The position numbers and the translations under genes are program-made. Of a stretch of 29,808 nucleotides of DNA, positions 19,201-27,089 are shown piece after piece. A model generated the notes under the pieces. That model had not been told where the DNA came from, searched no databases, and saw only the letters and a list, made by a program, of their open reading frames with translations. Numbering within the stretch: the stretch's first letter is position 1; the number at the start of each line of letters is the position of its first letter. This DNA comes from Lachnospiraceae bacterium UBA7026 (GTDB lineage Bacteria; Bacillota; Clostridia; Lachnospirales; Lachnospiraceae). Location of the stretch: NCBI GenBank assembly GCA_002494165.1, contig DLBH01000084.1, forward strand, positions 2,506 through 32,313, in the 5' to 3' direction.

Positions 19201-22200
19201 CTGCACTATACTCTTTACTTTTGGTGAATTACTGACAAAAAACACTACAGTTTATGCAAAATGGATTCCTTCAGACAGTGCTTACCGCGTTATTATTTGG
19301 AAGCAGAAGTCCACAGATAAGGTTGGAATTGACGATGAGAATAAGACTTATGACTATGATACCAGCTTTCTCGTTGATTCGGACGTTACAACAGGGGATC
19401 TGATTTACCTGGATAATCAGTATACCAACATTTATGGAGAAAACGGTACCTCCACGGATACAGATAAGGCTTATTTCACTTACAATCCGGATAAGAGTAA
19501 TCCTTATATCGTGGTGAAAGCAGACGGCAGCTCTGTGATCAATGTGTACTATGATCGTGTACCCATGACCATGAATTTTTACACTTGGGGAAATGGATAT
19601 ATATATATAGAGACCACAACTGAAAATGGTACTCAGTATGGGCTTGTAAATGGAGAGTATGTTGAACTGTCCCATGAGAATGGAGAAGATATCTATACCT
19701 ATACCTATTCTCCGGTCTATTCCACAACAACAGGGGACAATGGGACACAGTACGGTATTGTTGATGGAGAATATGTTGAGATCGACAGGGAGTCTATGAC
19801 GACTTACCGATTACAGTATATTTATAATGCTGCCACAGACAATACTGGGACTCAGTACGGCGTCTATAACGGTGAGTTTGTACAGATATATTACTATAAC
19901 GGTACCTGGTATAGAACCAGAAACGGAGGAGGTTGGATAGGATATACGTACTCCAACCCTTATTATGGAAATCGTTACACACGAACAAGTAATAATAATG
20001 GTACATATTCATATACAGGCCCTCGTTATACAAGGACAGGTTGGAGTGCTCCATATAACTATACAGAGACAACATCACATAATGGAACGCAGTATGCCGT
20101 AGTTACAGCAGATGCTGGTCATGTACATCTTCAAAGAAACACAAATGGTTATATCTATTATTATAATGGAGAAATATATGAGGGTGCTCGATATACGGCA
20201 AGTACGACCCCTGCCACTTACATAGGGCAGCTCTATCGCAAAGACGGAGATGTCTACCATGCCACGGAAGAAAATGGTGCAGGACTGTATGGACGAGACC
20301 AGAATAACGTTTTCCGTGCACTCAATGAGACACATACACCGGCGAAACTTTGGTCTTACACGGATTCAGAAGGCGTAAAGCACTACTATACTGGTACCAG
20401 ATATACGCGCTCCAATAATCAACAGAACAGCTGGCAGCTTTATAAGTCTTTTGAAGGTCTTTATGGCTCTACGTTGGAGAGTAATGGTTATACTTGGCCT
20501 ACAGGTTATAACTGGTACGACACTGGTTATAATACTGCCAACGGTGGTAATGCAGATGGGGGAACGGCAGGTCGAACAGATGGTTCGCGCATGACTTTAA
20601 AAACAACTTTTGAGCCATTGGATAATTCTACAGTTGCAAAATTTTATGGTAATACTGAGACAACTACCGGGTCAGCCATTATTTTCTACCTGCAGAACCT
20701 GGATGGTTCTTATACAGAGGCAAACAGTTTCTACACTGGATACAATAGTGGGTCATTCCATATCAATGATAAGTATACCGGGTATCATGCTGCATATTAC
20801 AGAACAGGCGGGTACGGAAACTGGACAGCGGTAACGCCAAAAGGATCAGATGGTTATTATGGAGGTGCGATTAGTTTCAATAATTACTTTGAGGTTCGTT
20901 TTGATCGCAATGAGTATAAGCTGACCTTCTTCACCAACAATGGTGGAAATGACGTAGAAGATTACACAGTTCTTTATGAAGATGATATCAGCGGTTACGC
21001 AGACCAGGCGGAAGGCCAGAAAACAGGACACTATTTCCTGGGCTGGTATGCAGATGCCGGTTTCTCACAGCCCTTTGACTTTAATACAACCATGCTGGAT
21101 CATAACGTGGATGTGTACGGCTATTGGAAAATGGAACGTATCCGTGTTGTGATCGTACCTGGAGCAAACAATGTTTATACTGGATCACAGTCGCTCAGCT
21201 TTCGTCTTGACTATGATGAGAAAATCGGCGGCTCTATGTTGGAGGCTGCCACTCGGACAGGCTATATCTTAGACGGCTGGTATACAGATCCAGAATTTAC
21301 CAATAAGTGGATCTTTTCAACACCGGTAAATGCTACAGTAGAAGGCGTTGATATGACGTATCATACTGCACCTAAATGGGCTTCGACAAGGGTTGCATAT
21401 GGCGACGATGATGAGGAACATGACAATGTAAGAGGTATAGTCCAGCTATATGCTAAATGGATCGTCGATACTAGTCAGAAGGGTATCAATGTCGAATACG
21501 ACCCCGGTGAAGCTGGTATTTATGATACAAATGGAACCCTGATCACGACAGTTCCCATTGACCCGCAGATTTATCAGGAAGGAAGCAACGTGATTGTCGG
21601 ATCAGCACCTTCCGGATATAATGAGTTATATCATTTCCAGTACTGGGAAGCGATTGACAGTGAAGGCAATGTTCTTGAAGTAACGGATAAGAATGGAAAT
21701 AAGATTACCCAGCTACCTCCGGGAACGACCTTTGATGTTGATGGAGTTACGCCATATTCACAGACCGAGGATGAAGATGGCAATCCTGTATTAAAAACCA
21801 TTAGGCTTCGTGCAAAGTATGTAAAAGATACGGATGTGGATGGGAGATATACCACGATTACCTATAATGGCAACAGTTTTGATGCAAGTGTCTATCCAGA
21901 TGGTTCTGAACCCATGCAGGGAAGAACCAGCGATGGATCTGAGCAGATACAGGTTACTTATGATGAGCAGATCAATGAAACCATTGTACTGCCCGGAAAA
22001 AATGATTTTTATCTTGATGGGTATGAACTGGTAGGATGGTCCTTTATCGAGGGCAGCTATGAAGACCAGACGGATCCGGAAAAGCTGGAAGGAAACACCA
22101 ACTTTCTTCCTGGGCAGATGGTAGCTGCAGATAATCTGTTTCAGAACAGGTTAAACGATGAAAGCAATACTCTGTATGCTATGTGGCAGCCAAAGACCTA

Positions 22201-24817
22201 CAAGGTCACGGTAAAGCAGGTAGTTGAGAACGGCGTGCCTGTTCAGAACTTCAACTACTCTTATAAATCAGGAGTGGAAAATGTATTAGAATTTTCCAAT
22301 TTAAGCACCGTAACGTTAACCGGGAATGATTCCGTCACCTACACCAACTTGTCCACGGATCCTGAAACGCAATATCAGTATTATGACCGGGTTGGCCATG
22401 TATTCAAGATTACAGCACCTACAATACCTGATAATGCTGACTATGATGTTCGTGTCAATGCAACTGTATTACGTGATGATGGGACACGTGAAACTTTGCC
22501 ACTCAATGAATTAGGGAATTATGAGATCCTTGGAGATATTGAGATTACATATACATACTCTATGAAGGTTCCGGTTACCCTGGAAAAGAGGGCGTTGAAT
22601 GATGACGAGCTGCTGTCAGGTTCTAAATTTGTTCTGACGCCGGTTCAGTGGAACGCTGAAACTTCGCACTGGGAGCAGGTCGGAACGGCTACCTTTGAAT
22701 ATGATATGTCTTCCGTGAGTTCTCTGAGCAGGAGACTGCAGGAAGGTGTTTATCGTGTAGAGGAAACACAGGCTCCGTCGGATTATGCTTTGATGGGCGA
22801 ACCTGTTCTTTTGACGGTTCGCAGAGGCGAGGTATTTCTCCTCCGTACAATAGGCGGTGGAACTGTAACTACAAGTATTGCTAAATTAACAGGTTCCGAT
22901 GGTCATACTCTGGTTATCTATGACAGGCCAATCATACCTCTGGAGATCAAAAAGGTTGTTGACGGTCAGGAACTGGATGCCGCCGGATATACTTTTTCTT
23001 CACAGCTTACGCTTGAAGGATCTCCGATGAAGGGCTTTGATACGGTAGGTAACGGGACTGCGGCTGACATTACAAATGGAGCAGGAATCATAGAATTCAA
23101 GCTTGGCAACAATGCGACAAAAACGATTAATGTTCCTTGGGGAACCGTTGTCGAAGTTTCAGAGAACGAGTATGCACAATTTGTAGTTGAAACTACATCT
23201 CAAAATAATGTTGCTGATGAAGACACTGAGAATGATCGGATCTTTAGATGTGCTGTGGAACAGGCAGATACGATTACCTTTACGAACAGGAACAAGTTGT
23301 TGACTGTGACAAAAGAAGTGACAGGCAGTGCAGATGATCAGGCGAAGCCATTTACATTCACATTGGGCGGCTTGTCGGCAGGAAAGATCTATCGTTACAA
23401 TGTAAACGGTTCAAATGTAACAAAGACAGCAACGGGTGATGGAACTGTTTCTTTCGAATTAAAGCATGGCCAGTCCATGACAATCCCACTGCCTGGAGAC
23501 ATCAATTATACAGTGACAGAAGTGGAAGATGCCGGCTTTGATACGTCAGTCACAGTCGACAGTGGTAGCCCGGAAGAGGTTTCCACCAAAACTGTTGCCC
23601 TGAGTACGGCAAAAACAATTCTTTTTATCAACACACGAAAGGCTATTCCTGTTAAGATTCTCAAGGTTGATGACAAAAATGCAGCACTTGAAGGAGCAAC
23701 CTTTACGTTAATGGATTCTGAAGGTAATAGTGTAGAAGTGGCAGCCGATGGAAGCAGCACTGTTTTTGACGGGGATCTGACAATTGGTGAAGAATATTCA
23801 CTAACGGAAACACATGAACCTGAGAATTATGAAAAACTTGGTGAAGCGGTTAGCATCAAAGTTACCCAGGATGGGGTTTCTGTTACTGGTGGAGATGATA
23901 CTGCTTCAGTTACAGTCCCGACTCAGGCTGGAGATCCTTATATTGTCAATGTTCAGAATAAACCGCTTGCCGAGCTAGAGGTTCAGAAGAGTTGGTCCAG
24001 CGGTGATTTTGTTACCATGCATGGTTCAATTCATGTCGCGCTTTATAAAAAGAGCGATGGAAATACTCTTGAATTTGTGGAAGGCTCTGTGAAGGAAATT
24101 GCATCACCTGATGTTTCGGTGGTATATAAAGTTCGGGAATCAGAGCTTGAAGATTACGTTGTTCGGGAAGTAGCCATAGTTGGTGAAATCATCTCACCAG
24201 TTGCTGAATCAGGAACGATTGTCGTTGCAGATGAAACTACTGAGATAGGAACTGGTAAGTCAGATACTTATGTAGTGACATATTCAGAAGGTCAGATATC
24301 AGAAGGAGGAACGGTAAAAAAACGTACGGACATAGTTACCAATACGATGCGGAAGCTGGTAATAAATAAAACTGATTTGAATAATGATCCACTAAAGAAT
24401 GCAGTATTCACTCTGACTGGCGATGATAAGGAGATTCCTGTTACAGGTTATGATAGTATTACATCAAGTGAAACGGCAAATGGTAATCTTCTGAATGGGG
24501 TTTATCTCTCAAATGGTGTATACTATTTGAAGGAAACGAATCCTCCGGCAGGCTATATTTCATTGGAATATATGTTGAAAATCACAGTTGGTCAAAATGG
24601 AATAGCTATGCTGACGGATACAGAATATGCACCAAGGACTTATAATGATGAGACACCTGATAATGATTTGTTATACACATTCAGTGTTGCTAACAATCCT
24701 GGCGTCGAACTCCCTTCCACCGGAGGTCCCGGAACTAACCTCATTTATCTCCTCGGAACTATCCTGACAGCATTTGCCGGAATAGGTCTGGTGATGAGGA
24801 AGAGACGGAAAGCATAA
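16295..24817 (+). CDS. Giant LPXTG-anchored surface protein with InlB B repeats and Cna-B/SpaA-like domains
   Basis: 2840 aa, no recognised name; an adhesin or pilus-like wall protein is the likely role. Hydrophobic export segment at 25-46 ending LILPAITLE. Acidic Ser/Thr-rich zone, then a 15-residue repeat array (about 339-405). Three related modules of the form GxxYxVxxxxxxxxxLPxxxxxxVxEI begin near 165, 436 and 582. InlB-type B repeats (TGYAFGGWYxD...YAKW) lie near 952-990, 1577-1612 and 1655-1720. Between them is a Tyr/Asn/Gly/Thr-rich zone (about 1080-1450) with GTQYG repeats. Cna-B/SpaA-like domains start near 2091, 2215, 2335, 2451, 2558 and 2687; E-box motifs such as YRVEETQAPSDY, YSLTETHEPENY and YYLKETNPPAGY suggest isopeptide bonds. 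LPSTGG at 2806-2811, membrane helix and RKRRKA tail complete a sortase signal. Base composition changes near 18000, richer in G+C before and in A+T after. Confidence 0.93.
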   Translation: MSKYLRYIQRLLMTYMAQGWKWRRLVTAMAMVVVFVTTYALILPAITLEKEEGKTDQGVYLDQMESGSTASMQQGSPMADSEQDLEGNTSHSTVDAQEELTPSDTTRKDKDTVPAETEGEDQTDQVLLTPDSSQGNPDDPVQKDQDQSSRSQTASYAKGIYTGRGDGYTVSLELKEEMKLPADVTISVEEIKKEDMTDKDTSAAYSSYLRAARRAAAREGRGEFRSVRFLKFALFSKGKEIRSSQDIDLLIVPTEKDKVRKGEKAHVLTFRGSYAYMVESVDTQMSGYRVSAYRFFYSSAVNNRNWGLVGLAVTAPKTEEKEENSTEEVKASSEDNAAASTEETAASTEEAAKASTEEAAASTEEAAKASTEEAAASTEEAAKASIEEAAASTEEAAKASTEESAATEESTETKAASTETVEKNRKSVEKLEFQGQDYKVVMTCDDKASIPEGAVLQVKEIPKDSKDYEKYLQEARKTLEMNKKAEPTARFFDIKIMDGEKEVEPASPVSVNISYNQPVEVKEGEKVNVLHFGDNKTEVIDDVKVKTNKNDDVKSITFEAASFSVYGMIGTTIEKTVLASDGKNYKVTVTYGAEANLPEDTDLIVTEVKQNNADYNRYLEESALKLGKEVDAISYARIFDISLVSKGNPDVHYQPEADVDVSIELIDADKNRIDNLKVIHISDNDQVDVLDVSANGNVLNFQTDSFSIYPIVDDDTPGGNARIVYRFWYFNAASGVYEQMSSQYFRYSDVQDRDAEIYEPSIPGMSQEDFVRIFQGWHRGTVDGSTADISEESVTVSELNQELKAKTENEYVEGTYIDLIAELKDAYYITYVDINTNNILSTDLVLKEEGETYFTVKDVVKPTKYEDKLTGWRLLEDSDDPDALLYEPGTQYPISSNITLAPVVEGGYWLIFDDNDLVDDGTGRMVSGGASYTAPAFYMNTESVKEVTVQPEDPTRTGYAFGGWYEDEACTILFTFGELLTKNTTVYAKWIPSDSAYRVIIWKQKSTDKVGIDDENKTYDYDTSFLVDSDVTTGDLIYLDNQYTNIYGENGTSTDTDKAYFTYNPDKSNPYIVVKADGSSVINVYYDRVPMTMNFYTWGNGYIYIETTTENGTQYGLVNGEYVELSHENGEDIYTYTYSPVYSTTTGDNGTQYGIVDGEYVEIDRESMTTYRLQYIYNAATDNTGTQYGVYNGEFVQIYYYNGTWYRTRNGGGWIGYTYSNPYYGNRYTRTSNNNGTYSYTGPRYTRTGWSAPYNYTETTSHNGTQYAVVTADAGHVHLQRNTNGYIYYYNGEIYEGARYTASTTPATYIGQLYRKDGDVYHATEENGAGLYGRDQNNVFRALNETHTPAKLWSYTDSEGVKHYYTGTRYTRSNNQQNSWQLYKSFEGLYGSTLESNGYTWPTGYNWYDTGYNTANGGNADGGTAGRTDGSRMTLKTTFEPLDNSTVAKFYGNTETTTGSAIIFYLQNLDGSYTEANSFYTGYNSGSFHINDKYTGYHAAYYRTGGYGNWTAVTPKGSDGYYGGAISFNNYFEVRFDRNEYKLTFFTNNGGNDVEDYTVLYEDDISGYADQAEGQKTGHYFLGWYADAGFSQPFDFNTTMLDHNVDVYGYWKMERIRVVIVPGANNVYTGSQSLSFRLDYDEKIGGSMLEAATRTGYILDGWYTDPEFTNKWIFSTPVNATVEGVDMTYHTAPKWASTRVAYGDDDEEHDNVRGIVQLYAKWIVDTSQKGINVEYDPGEAGIYDTNGTLITTVPIDPQIYQEGSNVIVGSAPSGYNELYHFQYWEAIDSEGNVLEVTDKNGNKITQLPPGTTFDVDGVTPYSQTEDEDGNPVLKTIRLRAKYVKDTDVDGRYTTITYNGNSFDASVYPDGSEPMQGRTSDGSEQIQVTYDEQINETIVLPGKNDFYLDGYELVGWSFIEGSYEDQTDPEKLEGNTNFLPGQMVAADNLFQNRLNDESNTLYAMWQPKTYKVTVKQVVENGVPVQNFNYSYKSGVENVLEFSNLSTVTLTGNDSVTYTNLSTDPETQYQYYDRVGHVFKITAPTIPDNADYDVRVNATVLRDDGTRETLPLNELGNYEILGDIEITYTYSMKVPVTLEKRALNDDELLSGSKFVLTPVQWNAETSHWEQVGTATFEYDMSSVSSLSRRLQEGVYRVEETQAPSDYALMGEPVLLTVRRGEVFLLRTIGGGTVTTSIAKLTGSDGHTLVIYDRPIIPLEIKKVVDGQELDAAGYTFSSQLTLEGSPMKGFDTVGNGTAADITNGAGIIEFKLGNNATKTINVPWGTVVEVSENEYAQFVVETTSQNNVADEDTENDRIFRCAVEQADTITFTNRNKLLTVTKEVTGSADDQAKPFTFTLGGLSAGKIYRYNVNGSNVTKTATGDGTVSFELKHGQSMTIPLPGDINYTVTEVEDAGFDTSVTVDSGSPEEVSTKTVALSTAKTILFINTRKAIPVKILKVDDKNAALEGATFTLMDSEGNSVEVAADGSSTVFDGDLTIGEEYSLTETHEPENYEKLGEAVSIKVTQDGVSVTGGDDTASVTVPTQAGDPYIVNVQNKPLAELEVQKSWSSGDFVTMHGSIHVALYKKSDGNTLEFVEGSVKEIASPDVSVVYKVRESELEDYVVREVAIVGEIISPVAESGTIVVADETTEIGTGKSDTYVVTYSEGQISEGGTVKKRTDIVTNTMRKLVINKTDLNNDPLKNAVFTLTGDDKEIPVTGYDSITSSETANGNLLNGVYLSNGVYYLKETNPPAGYISLEYMLKITVGQNGIAMLTDTEYAPRTYNDETPDNDLLYTFSVANNPGVELPSTGGPGTNLIYLLGTILTAFAGIGLVMRKRRKA
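17309..17509 (+). repeat. 45-bp coding repeats (ASTEEAAKASTEEAA)
   Basis: Four near-identical 45-bp units start at 17330, 17375, 17420 and 17465, each encoding ASTEEAAKASTEEAA with rare substitutions, preceded by a half unit at 17309. DNA identity is much higher than protein conservation requires, so the array is recent and can expand or shrink by recombination. It encodes an acidic, probably helical or extended stalk near the N-terminus of the surface protein. Confidence 0.95.
19622..20113 (+). repeat. GTQYG-type protein repeats in the surface protein
   Basis: The motif (N/T)GTQYGxVxGEYVEI recurs with the first Gly at residues 1112, 1150, 1185 and 1264, giving spacings of 38, 35 and 79 (about two units). 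The intervals are rich in Tyr, Asn and Thr and contain YTRT and YYYNG elements. Later RYTR/RYTA motifs continue the character to about residue 1450. I do not recognise a named domain. Confidence 0.75.
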
Positions 24818-24849
24818 GAACAAAATATCAAAAGTAATGTGCAATCGGC

Positions 24850-25076
24850 TCTGTGAGTGTGACAGCTCATGGGGCCGCTTATGGTAATGAGATCAGCGTA
24901 TCGCTGTTCCGAGACAAAAGGCCTGTGAAGATGTTCTGGGAACTGAAGAATACAAGGGTGTCTACTCTGTGAGCGACATTCTCGGAATGCCAACACAGGT
25001 GGTCGTGACCAGCTGGATGATGCTGATAGTGTAGGGTTAAGGAGTCTTTCAGCTTACAACTCAGCGCTACCAGCGT
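24850..25076 (+). pseudogene. Possible decayed coding remnant after the surface protein gene
   Basis: No intact gene lies between 24818 and 25263. Coding-like fragments appear in three frames in succession: VSVTAHGAAYGNEISVSLF, then GTEEYKGVYSVSDILGMPTQ, then GGRDQLDDADSVGLRSL. The first two could be pieces of a surface-protein repeat domain joined by a frameshift. Judged only by eye; the stretch may be non-coding. Confidence 0.3.
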
Positions 25077-25118
25077 AGATTTCTGATTTCTGAGCTAGTC
25101 ATTCTTATCACACCTGAT

Positions 25119-25169
25119 GTTTTAGAACTAAAACAAATGCTTGTGAATTAAGACAAGATGTGCTATGCT
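25119..25169 (+). promoter_or_regulatory. Promoter with adjacent dyad for the HTH-toxin-antitoxin genes
   Basis: TTGTGA (25141-25146), 17-base spacer, TATGCT (25164-25169). Directly upstream is the perfect inverted repeat GTTTTAG-aa-CTAAAAC (25119-25134), a likely binding site for the HTH protein encoded just downstream. Leader to ATG 25264 about 90 nt. Confidence 0.6.
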
Positions 25170-25263
25170 TTAGTCAACGGAACCTTAAGGGCTGAAGAAA
25201 AGCGAACATGATATTAAATCTTAATGAAGGAAATATTAGAACCTTGATGGAGAGTTATATTTG

Positions 25264-25470
25264 ATGAGTACACCGGATATTTCATTTAAACCACTCTGGA
25301 AACTGCTGATAGACCGCGATATCAGCCGCCATGAACTTCAGCTGAAAGCAGGAGTATCCAGATCGACCATGTGGAAAATGGGAAGAAATGATTATGTATC
25401 TCTTGATGTGATTACAAAGATCTGTAAGGCTTTGGACTGCAGCGTTGATCAGATCATGGAAATATTCTAA
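25264..25470 (+). CDS. Cro/CI-family HTH transcriptional regulator (small)
   Basis: 68 aa, essentially a single HTH domain of the Cro/CI type: FKPLWKLLIDRDISRHELQLKAGVSRSTMWKMGRND, then SLDVITKICKALDCSVDQIMEIF. The recognition helix is in GVSRSTMWKM. ATG 25264 is preferred over the adjoining TTG; GGAGAG (25249-25254) is the ribosome binding site. It lies 33 nt before the antitoxin-like gene, so it probably regulates this small operon and possibly itself. Confidence 0.85.
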   Translation: MSTPDISFKPLWKLLIDRDISRHELQLKAGVSRSTMWKMGRNDYVSLDVITKICKALDCSVDQIMEIF

Positions 25471-25503
25471 TTATAGAGGCGCAATTTAGAAAGGAATACT
25501 AAA

Positions 25504-25737
25504 ATGAATACATTGGAAGCGACAGTATCAATGCTGGAACAATTACCGGAGAGAGATCTGCTTAAAATTCAGGCATTTATAAGGCTTTTTTTCCCGGAGA
25601 CATCAAATCCGTTCACTCCTTTGACTGAAGATGAGATATATGCACAGCTTGAAAGATCCAGAAAGCATGTAGAGGAAGAAAAACTGAAAGATGCAAGGCA
25701 GGTATCTTCAAATGTGAGGTCAAAGTATGGACTATAG
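25504..25737 (+). CDS. Putative antitoxin of a RelE/ParE-type pair
   Basis: 77 aa, helical and acidic, without a recognisable DNA-binding fold: MNTLEATVSMLEQLPERDLLKIQAFIRLFF, then a charged tail (TEDEIYAQLERSRKHVEEEKLKDARQV). Its end overlaps the toxin-like gene by 11 nt, the usual antitoxin-first arrangement. AGAAAGGAA precedes ATG 25504. The toxin-neutralising part is probably the C-terminal charged segment. The assignment rests mainly on position. Confidence 0.7.
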   Translation: MNTLEATVSMLEQLPERDLLKIQAFIRLFFPETSNPFTPLTEDEIYAQLERSRKHVEEEKLKDARQVSSNVRSKYGL

Positions 25738-26062
25738 GGATCAGCTTAACACTTGGAGAGTACTCGCTACAGATGATGTTGAAGAGGATTTGTCTGAGTT
25801 TGTTCAGTACCTTTTGTTTGAGAAGATGAGCAAGCAGGCTGCAGATGCTGTACTCGAAGACTATGATGAAACGCTTGATGAACTGGAAAGAGTAGCCGGT
25901 TCTTTAAAACTGGTTGATAATCCACGACTTGCAAAGTTGGGTTACAGAAGGATCAACTTCAAACGGCATAGGTATTATTTCCTGTATAGGATTGCAGGCG
26001 ACACAGCTATTATCGACGCGATGTATCATGAACTACAGGATCCGGATAACGTGATGAGATGA
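25727..26062 (+). CDS. RelE/ParE-superfamily toxin
   Basis: 111 aa. The C-terminal part RRINFKRHRYYFLYRIAGDTAIIDAMYHELQDPDNV has the RelE/ParE core pattern of strands ending in the IxxMxHxxQD motif. The N-terminal half is helical (VEEDLSEFVQYLLFEKMSKQAADAVLEDYDETLDELERV), as in ParE/RelE. Whether it cuts mRNA on the ribosome (RelE) or poisons gyrase (ParE) cannot be told by sight. Overlaps the antitoxin by 11 nt. Its stop codon is immediately followed by a foreign fragment, the LPXTG sorting tail at 26064. Confidence 0.82.
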   Translation: MDYRDQLNTWRVLATDDVEEDLSEFVQYLLFEKMSKQAADAVLEDYDETLDELERVAGSLKLVDNPRLAKLGYRRINFKRHRYYFLYRIAGDTAIIDAMYHELQDPDNVMR

Positions 26063-26063
26063 T

Positions 26064-26177
26064 TTTCCCTCCACCGGCGGCTCCGGCACCAACCTGATCT
26101 ACCTCCTCGGCGTCATGCTTACAGGCATTGCTGGGGCAGGTCTGGTGATGAGGAAGAGACGGAGAGATGCTGCCTGA
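26064..26177 (+). pseudogene. Orphan sortase-signal fragment of a second LPXTG protein
   Basis: In frame from 26064 the DNA encodes FPSTGGSGTNLIYLLG, a hydrophobic stretch, GLVMRKRRRDAA and a TGA stop. This is the same C-terminal signal as residues 2806-2840 of the giant surface protein (LPSTGGPGTNLIYLLG...GLVMRKRRKA), including a stretch of more than 20 identical bases at the GLVMRKRR part. No start, no upstream coding. A further hydrophobic-basic piece (ILGAGVLLWRRRR) lies in another frame at about 26206-26248. This is the 3' end of a lost adhesin gene or a duplicated tail. Confidence 0.85.
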
Positions 26178-26341
26178 TATGACTGCCCTAGCACATGGGT
26201 ATACACAGATCCTTGGAGCGGGCGTACTGCTGTGGAGAAGGCGTAGAATAATCCATGGGCCTTTCCCCGCCGCTCTGCGGCGATCGGAAATTCACTAAGA
26301 GCGGAGGAAGAGATATAATGTGAGGCGAAAGGAAGGGCCTC

Positions 26342-26809
26342 ATGAAGAGTCATAGTGTACATAGTTCCCATAACGTATCGGTATTGATGTATCATTTTGT
26401 ATTTCTGACGAAATATAGACGAGTAGTGATCGATGATCATGTAGATGAAGTGATCAAAGAGACATGCATTGAAATTGAAAAAAGATACCCAATGCGTTTC
26501 CTCGAAATCGGAACAGACAAAGATCATATACATTTGCTGATTCAGTCAGTACCGAAATATAGTCCAACGCAAATAGTGCAGGTAGTAAAAAGCCTAACAG
26601 CCAAACAAGTATTTACGCAATGCCCACAAGTAAAGAAAAAGCTTTGGGGAGGGGAATTCTGGTCGGATGGATTCTACGTAGCGACAGTAAGCGAGCACGG
26701 AAATGAGAGAGTAATCGCGAACTATGTGAAGAACCAGGGAAACGAGTACAACAAGATATATCAAGGGGAACTACCGGAGGGACAACTGAGCTTTTCGGAT
26801 AATATGTAA
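26342..26809 (+). CDS. tnpA: IS200/IS605-family Y1 transposase TnpA
   Basis: 155 aa, full length for the family. HUH motif H62-I-H64 in DKDHIHLLIQ, catalytic tyrosine Tyr128 in IANYVKNQG, and the conserved YHFVFLTKYRR near the N-terminus. It moves single-stranded DNA by tyrosine-mediated cleavage at hairpin-guided sites. ATG 26342 follows GGAAGG. The reading frame is intact, so it may be active. Confidence 0.93.
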   Translation: MKSHSVHSSHNVSVLMYHFVFLTKYRRVVIDDHVDEVIKETCIEIEKRYPMRFLEIGTDKDHIHLLIQSVPKYSPTQIVQVVKSLTAKQVFTQCPQVKKKLWGGEFWSDGFYVATVSEHGNERVIANYVKNQGNEYNKIYQGELPEGQLSFSDNM

Positions 26810-26829
26810 AGGGAGAGACAGGAAAACAG

Positions 26830-26945
26830 ATACCCCGCTCGCGAACTTGCGCGGGTGCGCAAGCGCGAGGCAAGTACACGGAGTGAGGAGGACCTCAAAG
26901 AGGTCCGGAGCAACGACGTGTGCTTGAGGGCTTGCCCCGGGGTAT
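26830..26945 (+). ncRNA. Candidate structured element or RNA downstream of tnpA
   Basis: 116 nt with a consistent fold. The closing stem is ATACCCCG (26830-26837) with CGGGGTAT (26938-26945). Hairpin A is CTCGCG-aa-CTTGCGC-gggt-GCGCAAG-CGCGAG (26838-26869). Hairpin B is CAAGTACACG (26871-26880) with CGTGTGCTTG (26917-26926), then a symmetric purine-rich internal loop and GGACCTC-aaa-GAGGTCC (26890-26906). It may be the right-end recognition structure of the IS or a transcribed RNA. No known RNA family is recognised. Confidence 0.6.
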
Positions 26946-27022
26946 TTCATTAATTTAACACAAGCTTATAGAGAGGCTGGTCTTCAGGGAACTGGGGATC
27001 AGCTTTTTCTCACAATTTCCCC

Positions 27023-27051
27023 TCGACAAAATGCGGTTATACGCATATAAT
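27023..27051 (+). promoter_or_regulatory. Promoter with operator-like dyad in the spacer
   Basis: TCGACA (27023-27028), 17-base spacer, perfect TATAAT (27046-27051). The spacer contains the inverted repeat ATGCG-gttata-CGCAT (27031-27046). A protein bound there would block polymerase, so autoregulation by the HTH protein at 27090 is plausible. Confidence 0.65.
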
Positions 27052-27089
27052 GTATCTGTTAGAGTTTACAGTTTAAATGGGGATGAATT

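Larger units (their letters stand above)
26262..26945 (+). mobile_element. IS200/IS605-type element (TnpA only), approximate limits
   Basis: Consists of a left hairpin CGCCGC-tct-GCGGCG (26268-26282), the tnpA gene, and a structured block (26830-26945) whose closing arms are ATACCCCG/CGGGGTAT. No tnpB or iscB gene is present. Elements of this family have no terminal inverted repeats and recognise subterminal hairpins, so the exact ends cannot be fixed by eye. Confidence 0.65.

Noticed and set aside
26830..26945. Group II intron domain V or tRNA-like structure
   Set aside because: Neither the AGC/GAAA features of domain V nor a CCA-type acceptor and T-loop are present, and no intron-encoded protein is nearby.
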